Shown here: piece after piece, positions 51,300 through 62,191 of the stretch
Position numbering within the stretch: position 1 is the stretch's first letter
Layout of the letters: each line of letters opens with the position of its first letter
Source of the DNA: Meghimatium bilineatum
Taxonomy: Eukaryota > Mollusca > Gastropoda > Stylommatophora > Philomycidae
Direction of reading: 5' to 3'
Assembly: GCA_034231615.1 (NCBI GenBank)
Contig: CM067314.1
Location: 13,085,415 to 13,149,414, forward strand
DNA length: 64,000 nt
Translations under genes and position numbers: made by a program
The notes under the pieces: model-generated
What the model was told of the DNA's origin: nothing
Databases searched by the model: none
Seen by the model: only the letters and a program-made list of their open reading frames with translations

Positions 51300-51895
51300 T
51301 CACTCTCTCTCTCTCTCTCTATTTCAGTTTCTCTATCTTGGTTTCATGATTCCTCTATTTACCAAAGTTCACACTTCTCTTATATCGCTTTTTCTGTCTC
51401 TCTATTTGCCTCTCTATTTCTCTCTATCTCTCTCTCTATTTCAGTTTCTCTATCTTGGTTTCATGATTCCTCGATTTACCAAAGTTCACACTTCTCTTAT
51501 ATCGCTTTTTCTGTCTCTCTATTTACCTCTCTATTTCTCTCTCTCTCTCTCTCTCTATTTCAGTTTCTCTATCTTGGTTTCATGATTCCTCTATTTACCA
51601 AAGTTCACACTTCTCTTATATCGCTTTTTCTGTCTCTCTATTTACCTCTCTATTTCTCTCTCTCTCTCTCTCTCTATTTCAGTTTCTCTATCTTGGTTTC
51701 ATGATTCCTCTATTTACCAAAGTTCACACTTCTCTTATATCGCTTTTTCTGTCTCTCTATTTACCTCTCTATTTCTCTCTCTCTCTCTCTGTTTCAGTTT
51801 CTCTATCTTGGTTTCATGATTCCTCTATTTACCAAAGTTCACACTTCTCTTATATCGCTTTTTCTGTCTCTCTATTTACCTCTCTACGTCTTCAT
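51300..51895. repeat. about 117-bp tandem repeat, 5 copies
   Basis: tttcagtttctctatcttgg recurs at about 51322, 51439, 51558, 51677 and 51792. Each unit is a unique about 100-bp part (catgattcctctatttacca, agttcacacttctcttata) plus a (CT)n run whose length change explains the 115-119-bp spacing. Confidence 0.96.
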
Positions 51896-52186
51896 ATATC
51901 TTCTACAATTCATTTAATCGTGTTCCTTTCCTGTCGCATATCTTTTATTTTATATTTTTTCAAATAAAATGCGTCTTGACAACGAACGTTAAGTGCAATT
52001 GATCTATATTTTTTTTTAAATCTGGAGTCTTGATCAGTTAAAATCAATGTTATCCTCACATCGCAGCGTTACTGAAATAGATCTGCAACATTTCTCTTAT
52101 TCAGATTAGATCAGAATACATGTCAACTGGGTATACTGTCAGCTATCAATTGCTATGAATCTAGTTCGATACTGATCATGTATAGA

Positions 52187-52682
52187 GCGGTTTGTTGTAG
52201 ATCGGTGTATGTTTCTGATACTACACAATAATTGATGACGCATGTAAACTGTTACTACACAACATTTGATGATACATATAAACTGTTGCTAAACAACAAT
52301 TCAATGACTCAGCTAAATTGTTACTACACAATAATTGATCCATGACCCTTTCAATGTATCCATGATAAAGGTATTTTACTCGAAACGTCGATGTGTGTTC
52401 TTGTGAACTTCCAGTGATTCGTAAAATTTCATTACCAAATCTTTTATTATTTACTATTTCATTTCGATGAATACGATTTTTGTCCTGGCATATCCAACTT
52501 AAATGCGATCAATGAGCTATGCCAGGTGTATTGTGTAGTAACAATGTCGCTTAGTTATCAATTGTTGTTTAGCAACAGTTTATATGTATCATAAAATGTT
52601 GTGTATTAACAGTTTACATGCGTCATCAATTATTGTGTAGTATCAGAAACATACAACGATCTACAACAAACCACTCTCAGGT
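52187..52682. mobile_element. inverted-repeat (foldback) element, second type
   Basis: Left arm 52187-52335 (gcggtttgttgtagatcg, gtatgtttctgatactacac, aataattgatgacgcatgta, aactgttgctaaacaacaat) and right arm about 52528-52682 are reverse complements with few mismatches around a loop of about 190 bp. The loop holds tgataaaggtattttactcg aaacgtcg. No coding. Not sequence-similar to FB in the arms. SINE-B begins directly at its right end. Confidence 0.8.
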
Positions 52683-52860
52683 GGAGCGCGTGGCCGTATG
52701 GCTAGAACGCCGGCCTCAGATTTTTGAGGTTCAATCCGCGGTTGGGACAAGGATTTTTATCTTTCGGAGATGCAATAAATAATTCTTCCTGTACGCGGCG
52801 ACAACAGCCTCCCTGCACTCCTTAACAGGAAAACATGCAGTAATGAAAAGAAAATTAGCT
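52682..52860 (+). mobile_element. SINE-B, tRNA-derived
   Basis: gtggagcgcgtggccgtatg gctagaacgccggcc (A-box region) and tgaggttcaatccgcgg (B box), then gttgggacaaggatttttat, ctttcggagatgcaataa, ctgcactccttaacagg and aaaacatgcagtaatg. Same family as 15911-16131. The minus frame 52731-53171 is partly its antisense. Confidence 0.83.
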
Positions 52861-53510
52861 ATTAGAATGAGCAGGTTGCAGTATAGTTTTCTTTTTCTAT
52901 GTCTGTGACAGAATTCGGGATCTTGCAGTGACGACTGGGGTTGCAAAAAGAATAACATTTTATAGGAATCAGAGTAATCGACCAACACAGAACTGGAATG
53001 GTTAGAACATGACAAAGGGCATACTGTATAGGAGATAGAGCACAGTGGACTTTTCCGGAGTGTTATGACAATGATGTCACTACTATCACACAGTTGTAAC
53101 TGTGTTGAGGACAACTTTTCTACGGCCCTGTATGCAACCATCGCAGATACAATTCCTCGGCAAACTTTCACAAGAAAAACAGCCTCCGGCAGTCCTCAAT
53201 TTTCTTGAACTCATCAAAGATTAGGTCTAAGAGTTTATGCATAAGAAGGAGAGAACCATTTTTAAATCCTATATTCAACCCACAAAAACCGCCATAATTG
53301 TTTAAGCAGATTCAGACCTGAGGGAAATTCTATTTTAACGATGAAATATAAAATCTTTGATGTTAACGTCGCATAAGATCAAGTCACAAATTAAATGAAG
53401 GATATAGAACAGCACTATGTGTTTTTTTTTAAATTGTAGATCTATTTGATGACGTGCGCTCGATAAGTGCAGGGATGTGACGGCCATAATGGATTTTTTT
53501 GGAGCAAGAA
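52861..53510. other. about 650 bp; upstream half of an unrecognised minus frame
   Basis: The minus frame 52731-53171 (146 codons) has a mixed-composition N-terminal part and a C-terminal part that is antisense SINE-B, so I do not call a gene. Nothing else seen. Confidence 0.35.
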
Positions 53511-53514
53511 TAAA

Positions 53515-53590
53515 GACAAACACACGTTAACACACACAAACATACGTTAGCATACACACAAACACACGTTAGCACACATAAACACATAAA
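53515..53590. repeat. about 25-bp CA-rich repeat, 3 copies
   Basis: acacacgttaacacacac, catacgttagcatacacac and cacacgttagcacacataa in succession. Confidence 0.8.
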
Positions 53591-53744
53591 ATGTGTAGAT
53601 TAAATAAGAAAATGATTTTTCATCTTTGTTTCGTTTAATACCCGCTCTCTAAATAAATTGTACGCTCTGTTGTCATGGTAACACAATTGCCAATCCAGAA
53701 TAACTAACGAGGTGTAATCAGACAAATTCGAAAGAAGATAAGGA

Positions 53745-53955
53745 AGGGGGATAGTGGTGATGTGACGAAGGAAGGAGGATGGTGGTGATGTGACGAAGGT
53801 AGGAGAATTTTGGTGATGTGACGAAGGAAGGGGTAGTGGTGATGTGACGAAGGAAGGGGTAGTGGTGATGTGACGAACAAAGGGGTAGTGGTGATGTGAC
53901 GAAGGAAGGGGTAGTGGTGATGTGACGAAGGAAAGGGGATAGTGGTGATGTGAAG
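53745..53955. repeat. about 26-31-bp minisatellite, 7-8 copies
   Basis: Unit gtggtgatgtgacgaaggaa gggata / ggggta with length variation (aggaggatg, aggagaatttt). Confidence 0.93.
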
Positions 53956-53999
53956 AAGAGGAGACTATGAAGATGAAGAAGTCTTTTAAAGTCTGTGAC

Positions 54000-54232
54000 T
54001 TTTTTTGGCCACTTCATGAGACAGGCAGGTTTAGAGAACATAGTCACAACAGGCAAAATTGAAGGCAACAGAGACAAGGGCGACAACGTGAGAAAATATT
54101 AGACAGTTTGACAACCTGGCAACGCCAAAGAAACAACAACGACTTTGATACATAATACTGTGGACAGAGAGCTGTGGAGAGCCATAACCGCCTACGCCAG
54201 CCGGCATGGCACCTGATGATGATGATGATGAT
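54000..54232 (+). pseudogene. RTE-X LINE 3' end
   Basis: ggccacttcatgagacaggc, gaacatagtcacaacaggca, aaattgaaggcaacagagac, ggcgacaacgtgagaaaata, gtggacagagagctgtggag, gcctacgccagccggcatgg, then tgatgatgatgatgatgatg. Frame damaged (a missing base in the acaagggcgac block compared with 28730). No target-site duplication identified. Confidence 0.83.
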
Positions 54233-54309
54233 GACTCCATTACATGGAGTAGTATCACTGCGTACGGGAGTTTGGACTGATTTGATGTTATGTTGAGCCA
54301 ATCTTTCTA

Positions 54310-54715
54310 TACGGATGCGAAGCATTGACCTGTAAACAAAAATGTTCAACATAAGCCGGAGGGAACTGAGATGTTACCATTTTAGAATAATGGTGAAAAT
54401 TCCATAGACAGCCAATAAAAATAATGTACAAGTTCTTAGACGTGCTGGAAAAAAAACACAAATTATAGCTAAAATTATGAGCAGACAGTCAAGATTTTTA
54501 GGACAAGTGGTAATAAGAAGCAAAACTTGAACATTTAGTAACCACCGAAAAGATCAAGGGAAGAAGAGACAGGGGAAGACAAAGAAAGTCATTTCTAGAT
54601 TGGTTGTCACTGTAGCATAAACAGATGTTACCAACTAAACTTCTTAACAATACAATAGACAGAGAGTTATGGAGAAGCATGATCGCATACGCCATTCGAC
54701 ATGGCATTTGATTGA
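54310..54715 (+). pseudogene. RTE-X-like tail with TTGA tail, heavily decayed
   Basis: LYGCEALTCKQK (54308-54345), then several stops, then RQSRFLGQVVIRSKT, HRKDQGKKRQGKTKKVIS and, in another frame, NNTIDRELWRSMIAYAIRHG (54645-54705). The 3' end runs into (TTGA)4 at 54708-54727. Related to 11600-11965 and 32690-33270. Confidence 0.72.
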
Positions 54716-54792
54716 TTGATTGATTGACTACATCAGACAAAGATATACATGTCCCCAAAGAACTAGAGATACATCAACATGTAAAACGTCAT

Positions 54793-55216
54793 TGGACTTC
54801 TGTTGAGATAGACTAAGAACTTCTGTTGAGATAGACTAAGAACTTCTGTTGAGATAGACTAAGAACTTCTGTTGAGATAGACTAAGAACTTCTGTTGAGA
54901 TAGACTAAGAACTTCTGTTGAGATAGACTAAGAACTTCTGTTGAGATAGACTAAGAACTTCTGTTGAGATAGACTAAGAACTTCTGTAGAGATAGACTAA
55001 GAACTTCTGTTGAGATAGACTAAGAACTTCTGTTGAGATAGACTAAGAACTTCTGTTGAGATAGACTAAGAACTTCTGTTGAGATAGACTAAGAACTTCT
55101 GTTGAGATAGACTAAGAACTTCTGTTGAGATAGACTAAGAACTTCTGTTGGGATAGACTAAGAACTTCTGTTGAGATAGACTAAGAACTTCTGTTGAGAT
55201 AGACTAAGAACTTCTG
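54793..55216. repeat. 23-bp minisatellite, about 18 copies, very homogeneous
   Basis: Unit aacttctgttgagatagact aag. In about 420 bp I find only two internal substitutions (gtagag near 54988; gttggg near 55150) and no indels. Confidence 0.98.
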
Positions 55217-55264
55217 CGCTTAATCTACTATTACTATAAAGTCGGCTTTAAAAAAAATAGAAAC

Positions 55265-55355
55265 TAATTAGGTAGGGCCTATTATGTATACTGATTCTTC
55301 GCACACCGGGCATGTACATAGGTGCTCAGATCTCCGCTTCAGTAACTCTTCAGAC
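55265..55355 (-). mobile_element. unclassified dispersed fragment R, copy 2
   Basis: attcttcgcacaccgggcat, gtacataggtgctcagatct, ccgcttcagtaactctt: same fragment as 30255-30345. Encodes LLKRRSEHLCTCPVCEE on the minus strand. Confidence 0.5.
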
Positions 55356-55429
55356 GCCAATTGCTTCGAGTTACCAGAAATCAAAAGAGATTAAATATTA
55401 ACACCGGATTCAACGAAAATCGTTATTAC

Positions 55430-56037
55430 AAACTTCTGTGGTGCAGACATGCAAATCCCCATCAAGGCTAACTCCTTGTAGTGGAGATGGGGCTTAGCCC
55501 AGCCAGCAGAAGCTAGAAACTAGATTGGTCGGACCATTCCTGATATCGAGTAGGACCACAGTCCTGCCCAAGCAAGTACTTGTGCTGAAGCTGAAGATAG
55601 CAGGAGACAATGGCAGCCATAGTATCACACAACACGTCTACATAACATGAATTCCCAATATCTGCGTCCATATGAGCAAGCAGCACAGAACATGGAACGC
55701 ATCCTGTAACTAAACCAGTTAAGGGAGGTACACTGGCCCACAGAGACGGATATCCACAGAAAAACTGTATGGAAGCACTGAGTTTTCTTCTTCTTCTTCT
55801 TCAGCGTACATTCTCAAACTCCTGCTGAATTCTCTTGTAGCAGGACATGTCCTACTAGATTTCCAGCAGAATGTAGTCCAGAGAATGGAAATGCGTTGTG
55901 TCGCCGTTTTATTTGCGCCAATGGCCCGACACATCCGTCTTCGGCGGAACTGAGTTTTCAAATACAGCAGCATTAATCTTTTTTTTTTTAATGAACTTGC
56001 TGTGTAGACATGTTAAACTGGGAACGAGAAGAAGACA
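55430..56037 (+). pseudogene. RNase H LINE 3' end, split by F2
   Basis: Plus strand: RPYEQAAQNMERIL (compare CTCGQAAQSAKHILQEC at 2891-3597), stop, LNQLREVHWPTETDIHRKTV, then the F2 insertion, then the 3'UTR aaatacagcagcattaatct, gaacttgctgtgtagacatg and the tail gggaacgagaagaaga. The zinc-knuckle cysteines are lost. The 3'UTR matches 13995-14089 in reverse. The stretch 55430-55620 is assigned to the element only by position. Confidence 0.68.
55788..55948 (-). mobile_element. F2 element, reference copy
   Basis: 161 bp with a perfect 11-bp target-site duplication, actgagttttc (55777-55787 and 55949-55959). Minus-strand sense: tccgccgaagacggatgtgt, cgggccattggcgcaaataa, aacggcgacacaacgcattt, ctggactacattctgctgga, ending gagtttgagaatgtacgctg and (AAG)n. 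No A/B box, no coding. Shares the core and the 3' end with F1. Confidence 0.92.
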
Positions 56038-56039
56038 TT

Positions 56040-56740
56040 TGAACAGATGTTAGAAATACCTGGAGAAAATTAAATGGACAACTGATTAGAATTGACAACT
56101 ATAAACTCAAGATAATTTATATTTTATAAACACTTTATTTTGAAGGTCTCTATTCTCTGTTAAGTTGATGTGAACTTTTCTCAACCATCTGTGTTCCAAT
56201 ATACCTACTTCAAACGTTCCATGTCCCTAATGTTATGTTCGATTTGAATTTATCTATCCCTATATTATTGATGTTAACAATATTGTCACAATATCAGCTT
56301 TGCTGAATTGTTGTTCGCATAGTTTGTATAGGATCTAACATGTGGCAAGGAACTAGTTAACACTCGCAAATTCCAAACGAAAATTTCAAAACATGCACAA
56401 GGACATTCTTAGCACGATACTTCTGTAGTTTGCAATTGCTTTCAGGAGAAACATCAGATTCTATATGACTATATGAGAACACATACATTCTCTTCGCCAT
56501 CTTGGACCGGAAGATACAAAAGCTGGAAGGGGGGGGGGTAACTAATTATTATAGTGGAAGACAAATCAAGATTAAAGTACATAATTATTTAATAACGTAT
56601 ATTTTTATTTATATATAAGGAAAACATTGTAGAGTAAAAATGTTTTCCAATAGGACACCACATAGCATTGATTGACAAAAATCAAAAGTAACAGCGATTG
56701 CTATGAAGAAGGCAGAATGAGATTGGCTATCGCGTCAAAA
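56040..56740. other. about 700 bp without recognisable feature
   Basis: AT-rich, with a poly-G run at 56529-56538. Nothing recognised. Confidence 0.5.
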
Positions 56741-56814
56741 AAAGGTGATACAAATTAAAAACATGGCTGAGCTGCTGAAAAACTACATAACTAATATTCT
56801 TAAGTGTTTGCATT

Positions 56815-57150
56815 TTCCTAGTGACAATATATGGGTGTGAATCCTGGACAATCACAAAGAGAAAAATAAAATGGCAGCGTTTGACACAAAATGTTACAGA
56901 AATATCCTCAAAATATCATGGACCAAAAAATATCACCAAATATGACCATCCTGAGAGAAATGAATGTACACAAAAAAAACGGGCTAAACAGCATGGTTCT
57001 TTCCAGAAAAGTTCAATATTTTGCGATATCAAACATATCAAACGCCATGACGGCCTAAAGAAGACCATAATGGTGTGGATGATGCCAGGGACAAAAACAT
57101 ACACCAAAGATTGCTTCCCACAACTTTTCATGGCATTACAGGGCTAGCTA
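56815..57150 (+). pseudogene. RTE-like LINE C-terminus, heavily frameshifted
   Basis: VTIYGCESWTITKRKI, then in shifting frames NILKISWTKK, MTILREMNVHKKNG, SRKVQYF, HIKRHDGLKKTIM and MMPGT. The order YGCESWT...ILxISWTxK...GHIKRHDxLxKT...MxPGT is that of an RTE-like tail; closest in this window to 3610-4060. Several single-base indels. Confidence 0.72.
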
Positions 57151-57470
57151 AGCCGAAGAATGCATACTTCCCACATCTATTCACAAAATTACAAGGCTAG
57201 TCAAAACTAAGAATATATCGTCGCAACTGTTCCTGGTATTACAAAGCTATTCAACAATAAGAACGTCTCGTCCCCACAACTATTTCAAGCATGCGAAGGT
57301 AACCTTTCCACAACTAGTCACACTATACAAGATCAGACACTATGGAGAAAATAAGCACCTGTCATTTTTGCCCAGTATAAGGAGCTAGACAAGGTATAAA
57401 TTAAAAGTTTATTCATTAAAAATCTCCATCCTAGAATGCACTAGGCAAGAAGAAGTTACAATTATCAACT
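57151..57470. other. about 320 bp without recognisable feature
   Basis: Weak internal repetition of ttacaaggctag/attacagggctag and acaactatt at 57130-57320, probably decayed short duplications. No gene. Confidence 0.4.
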
Positions 57471-57472
57471 TG

Positions 57473-57560
57473 CAAACCTTCAGTGTGGTGCGACAAACCT
57501 TCAGTGTGATGCGACAAACCTTCAGTGTGATGCGACAAACCTTCAGTGTGATGCGACAAG
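57473..57560. repeat. 21-bp minisatellite, 4 copies
   Basis: Unit acaaaccttcagtgtgatgc g; first copy with gtgtggtgcg. Confidence 0.95.
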
Positions 57561-58890
57561 ATTTGTTCAATCTGATGTTTAATTATTTTTTTAAATCCAG
57601 CCTACAGTGGTTTAGGGTTGTGGTTAGGCTAGGGGTATGATTAGGTCAGGGTTACGTTTAGTATAGGAAGCCAAGACAGTCTGGTTTTTATTAAACATTA
57701 AATTGAACTTAGTCTTTTTACGCATCACACTGAAAGTTCCAAGAACTGTACACATTTAAAATAACTTTCCTGTGTTTCTTCATTTTGAGTGTCTACGTTT
57801 CTTGTCTTCAATCTCGTCTAATATCTTCTGGTTGTGGGTTGTGCTAAGTGTATGGTTTGTTTTGTGTTGTATGGGTGCCTCAGTTGATGTGTTTTGTTTT
57901 AAATATGTCTGTGTTTCTTAAAGGTCTCTGTCTTAAAGACACAAGTATTTGTCTTACCTTATTAAAATTAATAATTTTCTAGATGTGTCCTACAGCTGCA
58001 TATATGAACCGCAAAACCGATATCACAAGTAGATAATACCAACCTCTCCCAACATGACCAGACACAGAGATAACGAGTGTTTTATTACTACAATAAACAC
58101 TGATGTGCTGGACACCGTCATAAAAAAAATATCATAAAAATTCCTGGTGGTTCAGGCTGATTAATTTGTTGGTTCCTATTGATTGGTGTCGGTGGTCAAA
58201 GATTGCACTATGTTTTTTGAGCGCATATTTATTTTTGACTACTATTGTTTATACACTGCTTATGAGATTTTACTCAATTATGTTTAATAAAAACAAATGA
58301 ACGAAAGATACATCCTTGTATAGAATATCTACCAGGCTGTCGAAAGATAAGTAAAATAGCTGAAACAAATAGTAACGACTATTAGTAATGTAGATGTTTT
58401 ATTGCAATTATTATAGCACTTCAGCGAGTTCACAGAGAGTAGGCTCTCTTTGCCATGTGTGTGATCTGTCAAATGGGCTGAAAGATACATAAAAATATTA
58501 ACATAATTTGGCATCCACACAATTACCTGATCAATGTAACTTATGAAAAGTACCATTAAGTGTAATAGAATGAATTAGAGATTCTTATCTATAATAAAGT
58601 TGGTAACAGTTGCTTCAAGCTAAATATTATAATTAATTTCCAGAATTTACGATTTTGATGGGGTGGGTAAATATAAGAATAGGGAAACTTCGTGGAAAGA
58701 GAAGAAATATTATTGTTTTTTCATAAATGATTACATTTTTTTAAATCACTCTTAAAAAGAAATAAAAATCACACATTCTGTTTGTAACTTTTTTATGTAT
58801 TTTTAGCTGTCTAAATAACTTTTGTCTGTGACTTTTGATGTTTTTATTAACAGACGGCTTAATTCCTACCAACTACTATTCATTTGGTAT
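57561..58890. other. about 1.3 kb AT-rich, no gene seen
   Basis: One minus frame of 75 codons (58329-58556) without recognised motif. No repeat or element found. Confidence 0.5.
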
Positions 58891-58899
58891 ATCTATGAT

Positions 58900-59190
58900 T
58901 TTTTTATAAATACCCAAAAAGTCAGAGGATGTCTGATAAAGTTGAGAGTGTCGCAGTAACAAAACAAATAAGCTATAAATACTACACTTTTAGTTAATAA
59001 TGTTACTCTAATACAAACTATCAAAACAAACAAAACAATGTAAATCTAAATAACAATAAATATAATAACAATGACTATCTCCACGTTGCGGTTCAAACGA
59101 GACTTTTCTCAAAAAACGAAACCACACGGAAATAACACAAACTTGTTTTTATGTACAGAGATGCTTATATAGAGACATCTCTGTAAATGA
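58900..59190 (+). mobile_element. diverged relative of foldback element FB, one arm plus terminal hairpin
   Basis: The start tataaatacccaaaaagtca, gaggatgtctgataaagttg, gtgtcgcagtaac corresponds to the unique end of FB (tataaataaccaaatggt, gtgttcgacaaagtgg, tgccgcagtaacc). Then aataacaatgactatctcc, acgttgcggttcaaacgaga, cttttctcaaaaaacgaaac parallels the arm. It ends in a perfect 10-bp hairpin, tacagagatg-(12 nt)-catctctgta. No returning arm. Confidence 0.6.
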
Positions 59191-59266
59191 ATAGAAAGGA
59201 AATAAATATATATTAGGGGAAACGCGTTCAATTATATTTAGAACAGTGCGCAAAATCATACACACT

Positions 59267-59714
59267 CATCATCATTAAGTGTCGTCTCCGCAACGAAGGT
59301 TGACTGCAACGTATCTCCAACATCTCCTGTCTCTTGTCTTGGTGGTGCACTCTGCTAGACTGTAAACTGTCCATCGTGTGATATTACTCTCCCACTTGTA
59401 TCTCTGCCTACCTCTTGCTCGCTTCCCATTGACTTTACCCTCAAGTAAGGTCTTCAATAAGGTGGCATGTCTTTTAATGTGTCCAAAGTATTTTATTTGC
59501 CTGATCTTTATTTCTCTTAGTAGTTCTTTCTTCATATTAAGTGTCTTTAGCACCTCTTTATTTGTTTTCTTCTCTTTCCATGATGTTCTCCCTATTCTTC
59601 TATATACCCACATCTCAAAGGCATCAATTATGTCTTCTAATTGTTTATTTAGTGTCCATGTTTCTGAGCCATACATTAATATGGAATAGATGTAGCATTT
59701 TATAATTCTATAAT
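59267..59714 (-). pseudogene. RTE-Y LINE 3' end, undamaged frame
   Basis: Minus-strand frame of 149 codons: RIIKCYIYSILMYGSETWTL, AFEMWVYRRIGRTSWKEKKT, NKEVLKTLNMKKELLREIKI, YFGHIKRHATLLKTLLEGKV, GKRARGRQRYKWESNITRWT and the CGDDT end. An 11-bp target-site duplication, tcatacacact (59256-59266 and 59715-59725), shows a 5'-truncated insertion. No frameshift and no stop, so it is comparatively young. Confidence 0.9.
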
Positions 59715-59725
59715 TCATACACACT

Positions 59726-60372
<647 letters not shown>

Positions 60373-60377
60373 TTAAA

Positions 60378-60535
60378 TGGTTTAAAAGCCGTAGAAGATT
60401 GACTTCACTGTACTCGGTTTCCCATATGTACTCCGTCCCTCTCAATGAAGCGGCACGCCGCCTGCCAAGAATACCACTCATAAGACGTAACTCCGTAGCT
60501 CCAAGTGATAATCCACAGGGATCACAGGGATATAT
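60378..60535 (-). mobile_element. SINE-D, head-truncated
   Basis: agccgtagaagattgacttc, ggtttcccatatgtactccg, tccctctcaatgaagcggca, gtgataatccacagggatca: minus-strand SINE-D body and tail without the tRNA head. Lies between two microsatellites. Confidence 0.82.
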
Positions 60536-60562
60536 GCTATATATGATGATGCCCATGTATAT

Positions 60563-60567
60563 ATATG

Positions 60568-60599
<32 letters not shown>

Positions 60600-60662
60600 T
60601 GTATGTATGTATGTATGTATGTATGTATGTATGTATGTATGTATGTATGTATGTATGTATGT
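60563..60662. repeat. (ATGT)n microsatellite
   Basis: About 24 GTAT/ATGT units. Confidence 0.98.
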
Positions 60663-61160
60663 CTGCGTGTGCGTGCGCGTGTGATGAAAGAAAGGACGAT
60701 GAGGTAAGAAAGGCCACCTCTTTACATCCCACCAGAGGTCAACATACAGGCCCACATTGGTTAATTTGCCTCTTGCCCCCCCCCCATGGCATGTTCAGAC
60801 ACGGCCATGACAACAGACTCCGAGGGAGATTATCCATCAGAGTGCAATTATTTTTGTACCATAGCGCTGATGTCTGTCTATTTATTTATCTGTCGTTTAT
60901 ATGTTGTATCATTTATAGTACTAACAATGTCTACAATTAGTATGTGTATTGCTATAAATCTATGAAAGTAGGAAATACAAAGTAAATAAGACAAAAATGC
61001 ACCCCTTACACCACCCCATGGTCAATGCTGAAACTTGACCCTTGTCCTCTCCCCCTTTCGGCACAATCAGACACCATTTTGAAACGGCGCCTCAGTGCAC
61101 GTCACGGTTCGTCACCACGTGTCCACTTCCTATAAACATCCTAATACACTACTCATATGT
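60663..61160. other. about 500 bp without recognisable feature
   Basis: A poly-C run (60777-60783) and ordinary sequence; no element recognised. Confidence 0.5.
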
Positions 61161-61164
61161 CACA

Positions 61165-61315
61165 GTAACCACAATGAAGATGTTCAAGTATGATGTGGCA
61201 AAGTGATATGCGCAGATATCGCAGTAAAACCGTAAATTATAATAAATACAACTCGTTAAGTTCTTTAAAATACATCTTCAAACCATTGTGAGTTTGAGAA
61301 CGAACACACAAAAAG
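61165..61315 (+). mobile_element. F1 fragment, old
   Basis: gatgtggcaaagtgatatgc, gcagatatcgcagtaaaacc and gtgagtttgagaacgaacac follow the order of the F1 3' half, with heavy substitution and tail loss. Confidence 0.6.
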
Positions 61316-62190
61316 AACTACTGAAACCATCTCATAAATATGGATATCACCTCTTCCATCTATACACATAAACACTAATATAATACTTATCTTAACAAGA
61401 TTTATATAAAGTCCATACTTTATCCATGCCTTCACAAAATTCAATGTTTCGATTTCATCCTTCCTTTTTTAAAATTTGTAGCTGCATGTTGTCCAAAAAT
61501 CAGCAGGAATCAACAAATTTTGCAGTATTTAATGGGGGGGGGGGGACCTCCGTGTAATTTATTTTATACAGAAATCGATATGCCTGTTTAAGTACACAGC
61601 ATATGCGTAGTCGTTTGTGCCGAATATTTATCACACCGGAAAGAATGTTTATTTGTAACAAAATAACTCAGCAAACACAATTTGTTTCATACAAAACACT
61701 CATAACTGGAAGCAGTTACACTTTTTTATGTTCACAAAAAATTTTCAACCGAGTAAGAAACCTTGGTCCATTCCTAGGAGAAGGTCTTACAATTTTATCG
61801 GGATGTGACACGAAAGATACGAAAAACGTGAGAACAAAATTGTGTTCTTCGTGCTTTTATTAATAATATCGATTATTTCCCTGGCGTTAAATAACAAACA
61901 TCAAACCGGTGTTTCTTACTTTCCTCACTAGCTCAATCTGTTGTTTAACAGCGCAGTTCCAAGTAGTCATCCCACAACGTGGTAAATTAAGATCATAGTG
62001 TGTGCGTTCGTCCATTATAAATGATGATCATCATTTCTATTTTACATTCCCTTATGAAAATTCAGTTTGAATTATGCCCATGCCTAATAGTTCATAAATG
62101 GCTAATGAGCCCTATTCGAGCAGTAAATCTCATTGGACAGTTCCGACATGGAATTACTACTGTAGACGGATTTTGATCTTTCCGTGACTT
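61316..62190. other. about 870 bp without recognisable gene
   Basis: Poly-G run at 61534-61545; an 86-codon plus frame (61603-61863) shows no motif. Confidence 0.45.
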
Positions 62191-62191
62191 T

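Noticed and set aside
52372-52402. Hammerhead-like tgataaagg ... cgaaacgtc
   Set aside because: The CUGANGA core is not matched and no stem II of suitable form is seen; kept only as part of a shared box.
52731-53171. 146-codon minus frame as a possible gene
   Set aside because: Its C-terminal third is antisense SINE-B and no domain is recognisable in the rest.
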